A stretch of DNA of 52,556 bases from Ruminococcaceae bacterium UBA5891 (GTDB lineage Bacteria > Bacillota > Clostridia > Oscillospirales > Acutalibacteraceae), in NCBI GenBank assembly GCA_002431945.1, contig DJET01000051.1, positions 1 to 52,556 on the forward strand, written 5' to 3'. Shown piece by piece: positions 25,498-31,420 of the stretch. How positions within the stretch are numbered: the first letter of the stretch is position 1; each line of letters starts with the position of its first letter. Below the pieces are notes generated by a model, which ran no database searches, was not told where the DNA came from, and worked only from the letters and a program-made list of their open reading frames with translations. The position numbers were made by a program, and so were the translations under genes.

Positions 25498-26408
25498 TTA
25501 TTTTCGCCTCCCGTAAGCTTTTTACCGGTAACCGTAAGAAATACGTCGTCCATCTTGCCTTTGGTTATCTCATAATCGCGGAAAATTTCGGGTTTTTTTA
25601 CTATAAGCGCGGTTGCCGCTGCGGTATCCGGGACCGCAACGCGATAGGCGTCGCCGATTTTTTCGTAAGGATAGGAAAGCTCCTTTATCTCGTTTTCGTT
25701 TGCGCCGTACAGTGTTATAAAATCGCCCGTATATTTATTCTTAAGCTCTATCGGGGTGCCGCAGGCGGAAATTTTACCGCTGTCCAAAATCACAACGTAA
25801 TCGGCGTCAGCCGCTTCCTCCATATAATGCGTTGTAAGGAAAACAGTCATATTTTCGGTCTTTCTTAAATTTTCAATCGCACGCCAAAGCGTAACTCTGG
25901 TCTGAGGATCAAGACCGGTAGTAGGTTCGTCTAAAATAAGTATTTCAGGCTTATGTAAAAGCGCGCGCGCCACATCTATCCTGCGGCGCTGACCGCCTGA
26001 CAGCTTACCTACCGAACGGTTTAAAAGGTCCTTAAAATCAAGCGTTTCAGAAAGCTCGGCAAGTCTTTTTTTAAAACTGTCTCCGTTTATACCGTAAAGC
26101 GCCGCCCGGCTTTTAAGATTTTCCTTAACGGTAAGCGCCTTGTCAAGCACCGAGCCTTGAAAAACAACTCCTATTTTACTTAAAATCCTTTCGGCGGCGT
26201 TATCTGTATTTTCACCGCATACCGTAACGCTGCCGCCGTCTTTTTTAAGCTGACCGCAAATAATTGAAATAGTGGTTGATTTTCCTGCGCCGTTCACACC
26301 TAAAAATGCAAATAGCTCGCCCTTTTTCACACTGAACGATAAATCGTTAACAGCCTTAATACTGCCGAATGATTTACACAAATGCTCAATTTCAATAATA
26401 TTCTCCAT
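25494..26408 (-). CDS. ABC exporter ATP-binding protein
   Basis: A 304-residue DrrA/CcmA-type ATPase: Walker A FLGVNGAGKSTT (about residue 40), signature LSGGQRRRIDVARAL, Walker B LILDEPTTGLD, and H-loop LTTHYMEEA. A C-terminal extension of about 90 residues (from ISACGTPIELKNKY) matches the DUF4162-like tail found in such exporters. It acts with the downstream permease. GGAGGG lies before the ATG, 17 bp after the M24 peptidase gene. Confidence 0.93.
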   Translation of the reverse strand: MENIIEIEHLCKSFGSIKAVNDLSFSVKKGELFAFLGVNGAGKSTTISIICGQLKKDGGSVTVCGENTDNAAERILSKIGVVFQGSVLDKALTVKENLKSRAALYGINGDSFKKRLAELSETLDFKDLLNRSVGKLSGGQRRRIDVARALLHKPEILILDEPTTGLDPQTRVTLWRAIENLRKTENMTVFLTTHYMEEAADADYVVILDSGKISACGTPIELKNKYTGDFITLYGANENEIKELSYPYEKIGDAYRVAVPDTAAATALIVKKPEIFRDYEITKGKMDDVFLTVTGKKLTGGENK

Positions 26409-26425
26409 AAGACCCTCCGTTAAAA

Positions 26426-27490
26426 TTACACTATTAAAAGCTCATCGGGACTTTCGGTTATATCCCTGCAGCCGTCTTCGGTTACAAATACCATATCCTC
26501 TATTCTTACGCCGAACTTGTTTTCAATATAAATTCCCGGCTCTACCGTTATAACGTTTCCGCTTTTTAAGGTCTCATTGCATTTCGGGCTGAAAACGGGA
26601 CTTTCGTGTATTTCTATACCCACGCTGTGACCGAGCGCATGACCGAAGCAACCCTCAAATCCCGCATTATTTATAATATCGCGTGCAATTTTATCAATAT
26701 CACTGCAAACGGCACCGCTTTTAACCGCGCTTACAGCAGCCGCCTTAGCGTTAAGCACCGTATTGTAAACAAGCCGCTGTTCATCGGTTATATATCCCAC
26801 CGCCACGGTTCGCGTCATATCAGAGCGGTAACCGTTTACAACCGCTCCGAAATCCATAGTTACAAAATCTCCGCGTTCTATCCTTTTATCCGTAGGAACG
26901 CCGTGCGGCAGAGAAGAATTTTTACCCGAAACAACAATAAAATCAAACGATACGCCGTCGGAACCGAGCTTTCGCATATAAAATTCCATATCAAGCATAA
27001 TCTCTCGTTCGGTTCTTTCGGTGTTTATGCGGCTTAATATATATGAAAAGGTTTTATCTGTTAAGCGCTGGGCCTGTTTTATATATTCAAGCTCGCTTTC
27101 ACTTTTAACAGCGCGCATATTTTTAAGCAAATTATCAAAACTGTCGCTTTCAGATACGGTAAGCGGCTTTAATCGGGCGGTTAACCGCTTAAAATCAGCA
27201 AGCGACAAGCTTTCGGTTTCCGTATATATATTACCGACGCCGTTTTCTTCACACAACCGCTTAATTTCATCAAACGGATTTTTTGAAAGTATTACCTTGC
27301 AGTCCTTAACGGTTTTACACGCTTTTTCATAATATCTGAAATCTATAAGAAAATAGGCATAATTCTTTGTTACAAGCACATAGCCCGCGCTTGAATTAAA
27401 ACCTGTTAAATAAAATCTGTTCGGACCTCCTGAAACCAGCAAAGCGCTGTTTCGGTCAAGCTCGTTTTTAATTGTATTTACACTATTCAT
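26426..27490 (-). CDS. pepP: Xaa-Pro peptidase family protein (M24)
   Basis: A 354-residue metallopeptidase of the pita-bread fold. An N-terminal creatinase-like domain (1-120) is followed by the M24 catalytic domain with all five metal ligands: Asp in TMDFGAVVNGY, Asp in YRSDMTRT, His in GHALGHSVGIEIHE, Glu in VITVEPGIYIE and Glu in GVRIEDMV. It is expected to cleave N-terminal residues preceding proline from peptides. It heads a transcript that continues into the ABC exporter genes, though a functional link is not evident. Confidence 0.92.
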   Translation of the reverse strand: MNSVNTIKNELDRNSALLVSGGPNRFYLTGFNSSAGYVLVTKNYAYFLIDFRYYEKACKTVKDCKVILSKNPFDEIKRLCEENGVGNIYTETESLSLADFKRLTARLKPLTVSESDSFDNLLKNMRAVKSESELEYIKQAQRLTDKTFSYILSRINTERTEREIMLDMEFYMRKLGSDGVSFDFIVVSGKNSSLPHGVPTDKRIERGDFVTMDFGAVVNGYRSDMTRTVAVGYITDEQRLVYNTVLNAKAAAVSAVKSGAVCSDIDKIARDIINNAGFEGCFGHALGHSVGIEIHESPVFSPKCNETLKSGNVITVEPGIYIENKFGVRIEDMVFVTEDGCRDITESPDELLIV

Positions 27491-27513
27491 TTCAATCCCA
27501 ACCTTTAAATATA

Positions 27514-27542
27514 ATTATACCAAATCTAAGATAATTTGACAA
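27514..27542 (-). promoter_or_regulatory. Promoter of pepP operon
   Basis: On the minus strand, TTGTCA (27537-27542) and TATAAT (27514-27519) have a 17-bp spacer. Its -35 region overlaps the -35 of the divergent queH promoter. Confidence 0.85.
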
Positions 27543-27564
27543 CAGAAAAATATAATAGTATAAT
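27536..27564 (+). promoter_or_regulatory. Promoter of queH
   Basis: TTGACA (27536-27541), a 17-bp spacer, and TATAAT (27559-27564). The TTTGACAAC sequence provides -35 elements for both strands, so polymerase should occupy only one of the two divergent promoters at a time. Confidence 0.88.
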
Positions 27565-27587
27565 AATGCAGGAAAGAGTGAACGAAT

Positions 27588-28211
27588 TTGGAAAAAATAA
27601 ACTATCAGCTTATAACCGATAAAATTATAGAAGAGCGCTGCAAAACCAAACGCGAAAGGTTGCTTTTGCACGCCTGCTGCGCGCCTTGCGCAACATACGT
27701 ACTTGAGTATTTAACAAAATATTTCGATATAACCGTATTTTTCAGCAATTCCAACATTACAGATAAAAGCGAATATGAAAAAAGGCTTAGTGAGCTTTAT
27801 GGGTTCTGTAAAACCGCTTCGTTTTGCAGTGGCGTCAAAATAATTGAAGACGAATACAATACAGAAGAATACTATAAATTTGTTAAAGGCCTTGAAACAG
27901 AGCCGGAGGGCGGTAAAAGGTGTGATCTGTGCTTTAAAATGCGCATTTCGCGCACGGCGGAATTTGCCGCGAAAAACGGTTTTCCCATATATGCAACAAC
28001 ACTTACGGTAAGTCCGCATAAAAATGCCGCGCTTATAAATAAAATAGGGGAGAGCTGCGCCGAAAAAAACGGTGTTTTATATCTCCCGTCCGATTTTAAA
28101 AAGCGCGGCGGATATCAGCGTTCGATCGTATTGTGCCGCGAATATGATATATACCGCCAAAAATACTGCGGCTGCATCTTTTCCGATAATTCAAACAGAG
28201 CGGCAGAATAA
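27588..28211 (+). CDS. queH: Epoxyqueuosine reductase QueH
   Basis: A 207-residue iron-sulfur enzyme (DUF208) that reduces epoxyqueuosine to queuosine in tRNA, the non-cobalamin alternative to QueG. Diagnostic cysteines are in LLHACCAPCATYV, GKRCDLCFKMR and QKYCGCIFS, the conserved CC, CxxC and CxC sets of the family. The TTG at 27588 is the likely start with GGAAAG-type Shine-Dalgarno about 10 nt upstream. It is monocistronic, between its own promoter and terminator. Confidence 0.93.
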   Translation: MEKINYQLITDKIIEERCKTKRERLLLHACCAPCATYVLEYLTKYFDITVFFSNSNITDKSEYEKRLSELYGFCKTASFCSGVKIIEDEYNTEEYYKFVKGLETEPEGGKRCDLCFKMRISRTAEFAAKNGFPIYATTLTVSPHKNAALINKIGESCAEKNGVLYLPSDFKKRGGYQRSIVLCREYDIYRQKYCGCIFSDNSNRAAE

Positions 28212-28240
28212 TTTGTTTTAAAAAATAACCTGCAAACAGC

Positions 28241-28285
28241 AAAAGCAACCTAAACGGTCAGTACGACTGTTCGGGTTGCTTTTTG
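28241..28285 (+). terminator. Terminator of queH (bidirectional)
   Basis: AAAAGCAACC (28241-28250) pairs with GGTTGCTTTT (28274-28283), and an inner AACGGTC/GACTGTT stem extends it. It also lies after the stop of the convergent minus-strand gene at 28295. Confidence 0.88.
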
Positions 28286-28294
28286 TTGTTTTTA

Positions 28295-28546
28295 TTAAAA
28301 ATGAATATTACCTGAATTAAAAGCTTTTTTTGCCGCAACATAATCTGTGAACGCAGCTTCTTTATTATATAGATAATTATACAAATCCGAAAGCTGTAAA
28401 AGGGTATAGTTTTCAAGATTTAAGGTTTTTAAAATTTTGCTCGCTTTTCTACGGTTTTTTCCGATTCTTATATCCGATATATAATTGCAGCTCATAAGCT
28501 TTTTCAGGTCTGTAAAAATATCGCTGTCCTGCAACGAAAACGGCAT
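28295..28546 (-). CDS. Small protein of unknown function, divergent from XRE regulator
   Basis: An 83-residue protein, not recognised. It has no membrane segment and no cysteine motif; it is rich in Lys, Asn and Tyr, with a basic centre (IRIGKNRRKASKILKTL) that could bind nucleic acid. GAGGTGA precedes the ATG. A consensus sigma-A promoter lies upstream, flanked by two operator-like repeats also suited to the divergent XRE gene. Possible roles are an accessory factor or toxin-like partner of the regulator, but neither is shown by the sequence. Confidence 0.65.
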   Translation of the reverse strand: MPFSLQDSDIFTDLKKLMSCNYISDIRIGKNRRKASKILKTLNLENYTLLQLSDLYNYLYNKEAAFTDYVAAKKAFNSGNIHF

Positions 28547-28565
28547 AAACAGTCACCTCAGTTTT

Positions 28566-28581
28566 ATAACCAAACGGTTAT
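28566..28581. promoter_or_regulatory. Operator-like palindrome 1 (XRE locus)
   Basis: ATAACC-AAAC-GGTTAT, a perfect 6-4-6 palindrome about 5 bp beyond the predicted start of the minus-strand gene. Confidence 0.55.
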
Positions 28582-28592
28582 ATATATTAAGA

Positions 28593-28621
28593 ATTATAAC
28601 GCAAAAGTGTTAAAATGTCAA
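28593..28621 (-). promoter_or_regulatory. Promoter of the 83-aa gene
   Basis: On the minus strand, TTGACA (28616-28621) and TATAAT (28593-28598) have a 17-bp spacer, a near-perfect sigma-A promoter. Operator-like repeats flank both ends, a layout for strong repression. Confidence 0.88.
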
Positions 28622-28635
28622 TACCGTATGGTTAT
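28620..28635. promoter_or_regulatory. Operator-like palindrome 2 (XRE locus)
   Basis: AATACC-GTAT-GGTTAT, a degenerate copy of palindrome 1 with the same 6-4-6 geometry. It overlaps the -35 of the minus-strand promoter and lies just before the Shine-Dalgarno of the XRE gene. Confidence 0.5.
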
Positions 28636-28648
28636 AAGGAGGCGTATT

Positions 28649-28870
28649 ATGGATAATTATTATCCGAGAATAAAGGATTTAAGAGAAGATTCCGATTATT
28701 CGCAATATTACGTTTCCGAATATCTGCAAATGAAACAACCGCAATACAGCCGCTATGAAAGAGGGCTGAGAGATATTCCGAGCGATGTTTTAATACGTTT
28801 GGCAAAGCTTTATAATACATCAACGGATTATATTTTAGGTCTTACCGACAACCCGAAAAAACATTATTGA
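28649..28870 (+). CDS. XRE-family transcriptional regulator
   Basis: A 73-residue single-domain Cro/C1-type protein: IKDLREDSDYSQYYVSEYLQMKQPQYSRYERGLRDIPSDVLIRLAKLYNTSTDYILG region. The helix-turn-helix lies at about residues 18-38 and the typical Y-E-R-G-x-R and TDYxLG blocks follow. The ATG at 28649 has AAGGAGG 6 nt upstream; the frame is open further upstream without a ribosome site. It probably controls itself and the divergent 83-residue gene through the paired palindromes. Confidence 0.9.
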   Translation: MDNYYPRIKDLREDSDYSQYYVSEYLQMKQPQYSRYERGLRDIPSDVLIRLAKLYNTSTDYILGLTDNPKKHY

Positions 28871-28877
28871 ATTTATT

Positions 28878-28906
28878 GAATAAACCCCTTCTTTTTGCTT
28901 AAAATA
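28878..28906 (+). promoter_or_regulatory. Candidate sigma-G-type promoter of spoVAC
   Basis: GAATA (28878-28882), a 17-bp spacer, and TAAAATA (28900-28906) resemble the forespore sigma-G pattern (gHATR and CATxHTA; 5 of 7 in the -10). It lies inside the hairpin at 28882-28925 and would start transcription just past its loop. A similar element is found before spoVAD. Confidence 0.35.
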
Positions 28907-28925
28907 AAGCAAAAGGGAGGGGTTT
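28882..28925 (+). promoter_or_regulatory. Long hairpin sequestering the spoVAC ribosome binding site
   Basis: Positions 28882-28900 pair with 28907-28925 in an uninterrupted 19-bp stem (two G-U pairs) with a 6-nt loop. The 3' arm contains the Shine-Dalgarno GGGAGGGG (28915-28922), and the spoVAC ATG follows at 28927. It could terminate read-through from the XRE gene (GGGGTTTT tail) and would block translation in any long transcript. Confidence 0.7.
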
Positions 28926-28926
28926 T

Positions 28927-29370
28927 ATGCGACCTACTGATAAAGAATACGGAGAAATGACCAAAAAGCTTTCCCCGCCGTCGCCGAAAATAAAGGATTT
29001 CGTTTTTTCATTTGTTATCGGCGGTCTTATATGCGTAATCGGTCAGCTTTTAAACGAATGGTATACAATGCTTGATCTGCCTGAAAAGGTTGTGAAAATG
29101 GCTGTTCCGTCCACACTTGTTTTTGCCGCGGCAATACTTACAGGCTTAAAAATATTTGATAAGATTGCAAAACGTGCGGGCGCGGGCACTCTTGTGCCTA
29201 TAACGGGCTTCGCAAACGCTATGGTTTCGCCGGCAATAGAATTTAAAAGCGAAGGATGGATTTTGGGCTTAGGTGCTAAAATGTTTACAATAGCGGGCCC
29301 TGTAATAGTTTACGGAACTGCCGCAAGCGTATTATACGGAATTGTATTATATATTATCAAAATTTTATAA
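28927..29370 (+). CDS. spoVAC: Stage V sporulation protein AC
   Basis: A 147-residue membrane protein of the SpoVA complex, a dipicolinic-acid/calcium channel in the spore inner membrane, where SpoVAC acts as a mechanosensitive component. The conserved family regions are FVIGGLICVIGQLL, KIAKRAGAGTLVPITGFANAMVSPAIEF and the helix-rich C-terminus. In most Clostridia it is followed by spoVAD and spoVAE on the same strand. Here an integrated element follows, and spoVAD is found 4.7 kb away on the other strand. Confidence 0.96.
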   Translation: MRPTDKEYGEMTKKLSPPSPKIKDFVFSFVIGGLICVIGQLLNEWYTMLDLPEKVVKMAVPSTLVFAAAILTGLKIFDKIAKRAGAGTLVPITGFANAMVSPAIEFKSEGWILGLGAKMFTIAGPVIVYGTAASVLYGIVLYIIKIL

Positions 29371-29385
29371 CACTGTAATTAGGAT

Positions 29386-29410
29386 CATAAGCAGGTAACT
29401 GCTGCTTATG
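29386..29410 (+). other. Stem-loop after spoVAC
   Basis: CATAAGCAG (29386-29394) pairs perfectly with CTGCTTATG (29402-29410) around a 7-nt loop, 16 nt after the spoVAC stop. There is no T-run; it may be a weak terminator or mRNA 3' end. It lies 9 bp before the left boundary of the integrated element. Confidence 0.5.
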
Positions 29411-29419
29411 GTACATATC

Positions 29420-29438
29420 CAATTATACTAAATGAATA
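29420..29438 (+). repeat. attL-type direct repeat (left end of element)
   Basis: CAATTATACTAAATGAATA, identical over 19 bp to 33632-33650, in the same orientation and 4212 bp away. To its left is spoVAC flanking DNA and to its right is element DNA. Confidence 0.75.
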
Positions 29439-29473
29439 ATGATTTAACTTTGTTTGAAGACCGCTTTTACAGG

Positions 29474-29598
29474 CAACAAAAAAACGCCCTCGCAAGAGGA
29501 CGTTTTTTTGTTGTGACAAGCTATGGTAGTCAGCAAGTAGTCAGCTTTGCGACCTCGGACGTAAGACCATAGCCCCAAACCACACGGTTTGCCACGCA
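29474..29598 (-). ncRNA. Candidate structured small RNA
   Basis: Starting from the promoter at 29605-29633, a transcript of about 125 nt would contain three hairpins: CAAACC-GTGT-GGTTTG (29576-29591), an 8-bp GCTATGGT/ACCATAGC stem closing about 38 nt (29520-29573), and a strong terminator (29474-29513; CG-CCCTC-GCAA-GAGG core flanked by A7/T7 arms). No start codon with a Shine-Dalgarno is apparent. It could be a copy-number or antisense regulator of the element, or relate to the antitoxin RNA of a type I system, but no toxin reading frame is seen opposite it. Confidence 0.65.
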
Positions 29599-29604
29599 TT
29601 TAAG

Positions 29605-29633
29605 ATTATAGCGCGGCAGACCGTAAAAGTCAA
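29605..29633 (-). promoter_or_regulatory. Promoter of the candidate small RNA
   Basis: On the minus strand, TTGACT (29628-29633) and TATAAT (29605-29610) have a 17-bp spacer. No coding sequence lies downstream on this strand before the terminator at 29474-29513. Confidence 0.82.
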
Positions 29634-29667
29634 GTATATTTTCAAAAAAAGAAGTGAGGTGTTGCGA

Positions 29668-29853
29668 ATGGAAGAAAAAAGCGTAAGGGCGTTTAGGCAG
29701 CGGCTTATAAGGGCAGGCTTTGAAAACGTTTCAATCGGTCGTTACCGTGATATTATTTATTTGCGCTGTATTAACCCTCAAAATGAGACCGTTGCCCGAC
29801 AGTATAAGCTCGAACAAATAAAAAGCTTGCCCGTTAAAAAATATGTGCTTTAG
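29668..29853 (+). CDS. Small basic protein of unknown function (element)
   Basis: A 61-residue protein, not recognised, rich in Arg/Lys (VRAFRQRLIRAGFENVSIGRYRD region). It has no membrane segment. GAGGTG is placed 6 nt before the ATG. It is the first gene of the element's plus-strand run and its stop codon lies in the first arm of a possible terminator/antiterminator switch (29852-29892). The basic character suggests nucleic-acid binding, but this is only inference. Confidence 0.65.
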   Translation: MEEKSVRAFRQRLIRAGFENVSIGRYRDIIYLRCINPQNETVARQYKLEQIKSLPVKKYVL

Positions 29854-29892
29854 TACACAACGTCGTGTACTTCTTAAGGAGTACACGTTTTT
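29852..29892 (+). promoter_or_regulatory. Alternating hairpins (possible attenuator) between element genes
   Basis: Three copies of one 7-mer in alternating sense: AGTACAC (29852-29858), GTGTACT (29865-29871), AGTACAC (29880-29886). The middle can pair with either neighbour. The second hairpin (8 bp with the extra C-G) is followed by GTTTTT and would be a terminator; the first would prevent it. The first copy overlaps the stop codon of the 61-residue gene, so a terminating ribosome would affect the choice. Confidence 0.5.
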
Positions 29893-29913
29893 GAGAACAG
29901 GAGGAAAAAGGCA

Positions 29914-30084
29914 ATGATAACCGAATGCGCGACCTGTAAGTACTGCAAGGGTGACTTTAGCATATCCAACCCTGATCCATACATATGCACCCTTACAAGC
30001 TATCTTACCGACGTTGAGGGGCTTTGCCCGAAGTACGAGCCGAACGACGGCGGAGGGGGTAAAGAAAATGAGCAGCTGCTCTGA
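29914..30084 (+). CDS. Small Cys-rich protein (element)
   Basis: A 56-residue protein starting MITECATCKYCKGDF. Five cysteines (C5, C8, C11, C25, C38) suggest a small zinc-binding fold. AGGAGG is placed 9 nt before the ATG. The 3' end overlaps the next gene by 17 bp. It is not in any family I recognise. Phage and plasmid accessory genes commonly encode such zinc-ribbon peptides. Confidence 0.7.
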   Translation: MITECATCKYCKGDFSISNPDPYICTLTSYLTDVEGLCPKYEPNDGGGGKENEQLL

Positions 30085-30235
30085 TTGCATTTACAGCTTT
30101 CCGATACCCAACCGTAATATGGCAAACCCAAACCCGACAATATGGATTTGCGAAAAGAAAAGGCAGGAAATAAGCCCCTACGACCTGTGCGAAGATTTTG
30201 TGAGGGACAAAACTCTCGAAGAAAGTGAGGTGTAA
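30068..30235 (+). CDS. Small protein with Cys pair (element)
   Basis: A 55-residue protein starting MSSCSDCIYSFPIPN, with further cysteines in IWICEKK and YDLCEDF. Four cysteines in CxxC...C...C spacing may bind a metal, in a manner like the preceding protein, so the two may be diverged duplicates. GGAGGGGG is in front of the ATG at 30068. Function unknown. Confidence 0.68.
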   Translation: MSSCSDCIYSFPIPNRNMANPNPTIWICEKKRQEISPYDLCEDFVRDKTLEESEV

Positions 30236-30239
30236 AAAA

Positions 30240-30428
30240 ATGACAAAAATAATAGATTTCGTTACGATAATAGACGAGCTTGCAGAGGCAATGTCCGAAA
30301 ATACGGACATTGAATTTTGCGAGGCTGAAAATTGGATTTTGCACAACCTCGACGCTTTTGCAATGACAAAAGATTTTAAGGCTGTTATAACAGCGGAGGA
30401 AGTGAAAAAATGCACGAAAAAGAGTTAA
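30240..30428 (+). CDS. Small acidic protein of unknown function (element)
   Basis: A 62-residue acidic, helical protein (MTKIIDFVTIIDELAEAMSENTDIEF region). GTGAGGTG lies about 8 nt before the ATG. It overlaps the next gene by 19 bp. No family is recognised. Its acidic nature next to basic and Cys-rich peptides suggests a protein-protein role, but nothing in the sequence proves it. Confidence 0.65.
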   Translation: MTKIIDFVTIIDELAEAMSENTDIEFCEAENWILHNLDAFAMTKDFKAVITAEEVKKCTKKS

Positions 30429-30646
30429 ACACCGAAATTTTAGCCGCAGCAGGACGAGCCTTTTGCGCACAGTGCAACGCCGAGAAAACGGAACGTTTCC
30501 GCTGCAAAAACACCTACAAGTGCATATGGAAAAAGGACAAGCTTTTCACGGCAGCAGAGGGGTACGGCTGCCCGACCTGTCAACATTTCCAACGTATGTT
30601 TGTGGATAACCTTTTCGGCACGCTGAGAATAAACGGCAGCAGGTGA
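30410..30646 (+). CDS. Small zinc-finger-like protein (element)
   Basis: A 78-residue protein with three cysteine pairs: FCAQC, FRCKNTYKC and GCPTCQHF. This fits one or two zinc-binding knuckles. GGAGGAAG precedes the ATG at 30410. It is the last of the tiny genes; after it comes an ~850-bp non-coding, hairpin-rich region. Nucleic-acid binding is plausible but not demonstrated. Confidence 0.7.
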   Translation: MHEKELNTEILAAAGRAFCAQCNAEKTERFRCKNTYKCIWKKDKLFTAAEGYGCPTCQHFQRMFVDNLFGTLRINGSR

Positions 30647-30741
30647 ATTACACGGGAGTCACGCGCTCCCCCACGGGGGACGGGAGGGGGCTGCCCCGTG
30701 CCGCAGCACGAAGACCGAACCTAACGCAGCGGAAAAAGAAC

Positions 30742-30782
30742 CTGTCAAGTGCGGCGCAGCCGTTCATCTTGACACTTGACAG
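30742..30782. repeat. Inverted repeat (10-bp arms)
   Basis: CTGTCAAGTG (30742-30751) and CACTTGACAG (30773-30782) are exact reverse complements. A CGGC-GCA-GCCG hairpin nests inside the loop. Confidence 0.75.
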
Positions 30783-30808
30783 AGCAGCAAAAAGACACAA
30801 TGCGCAGC

Positions 30809-30834
30809 GGTGCAACGGTTTTACCCGTTGCGCC
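30809..30834. repeat. Inverted repeat (10-bp arms)
   Basis: GGTGCAACGG pairs with CCGTTGCGCC (one G-U) around a 6-nt T-rich loop. Confidence 0.7.
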
Positions 30835-31070
30835 TTGCCTGCTTAACGAATAGCAGTGGCTTTACCGCCTGCCGAAAGCTTTTATTTGCGCCTGCTGGCT
30901 TTTACGCGAAGTGCGACACGCCGCCTTTGCGGAAAAGACTGCTGGCAGGGGAGCGCCGCAGCGCTACCGAACCCCCACGGAGTGCCCACAAGCCGATGGG
31001 GAGTTAGGTGCGCGCCGCCGAACGTGCAACGTTAAGGTGGCAGTGCACCGCAATAAGACCACGATAATTA

Positions 31071-31160
31071 TACTAAATTTTTGTTTAGCGCCCCGTAGGG
31101 CGCAAGAATTGGGCTGGTTTGCGAGCGAACCGCCCAATTGCGCTAAACACAAATTTAGTA
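31071..31160. repeat. Three-way-junction cruciform in candidate origin
   Basis: The outer arms 31071-31091 and 31140-31160 match at 20 of 21 positions. Between them lie two hairpins: GCGCCC-CGTA-GGGCGC (31088-31103) and a compound stem AATTGGGC/GCCCAATT enclosing GGTTTG-CGAG-CGAACC (31107-31139). The outer arm begins in AATTATACTAAAT (31067-31079), shared with the element's att repeat. Such a structure is typical of a replication or recombination site used in single-stranded form. Confidence 0.78.
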
Positions 31161-31321
31161 CCCGACAGGGCTGCGTAATTAGCGTGGAGGACACGCACGG
31201 GCTTTACGGGGACAAGGATAGCAGAGGCTTTGCGGAAAAGCACAGACCGAACGCGCAGCAGTGACAGGGGCGCGACTGCGGCGCGGCGTGCTCGCACCGC
31301 GCCCCGTATGAAAGAGAGTCC

Positions 31322-31420
31322 CGTGCCGTGCACGTCCTTGCACCGTGTGCAATCCCTGCCCGTGGCAGTCCCCACCCCGTGGGTGGTTCTTGCCCGTGGC
31401 AATCCCTGCGCCGTGCGCAG
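31322..31420 (+). repeat. Six tandem 17-bp-period hairpins with CCGTG core
   Basis: CGT loops lie at 31327, 31344, 31361, 31378, 31395 and 31412, exactly 17 bp apart. Each is closed by a perfect 5-6 bp stem whose sequence differs between units: CGTGC, TTGCAC, CTGCC, CCACCC, TTGCC and CTGCGC, each with its complement after the loop. TCC (once TTC) separates them. The invariant core is CCGTG. It lies 80 bp before the rep start codon. Conserved geometry with compensating stem changes implies that the hairpin shape is selected. Confidence 0.85.

Noticed and set aside
30643..31264. Several open frames of 65-117 codons across the hairpin-rich region
   Set aside because: They overlap one another on both strands, have no Shine-Dalgarno and give low-complexity Arg/Ala/Pro-rich translations; they reflect GC-rich non-coding DNA.
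31322..31420. CRISPR array or iteron array
   Set aside because: The 17-bp period is far too short for CRISPR, there are no cas genes, and the unit sequences are not conserved outside CCGTG and TCC; only the hairpin geometry repeats.
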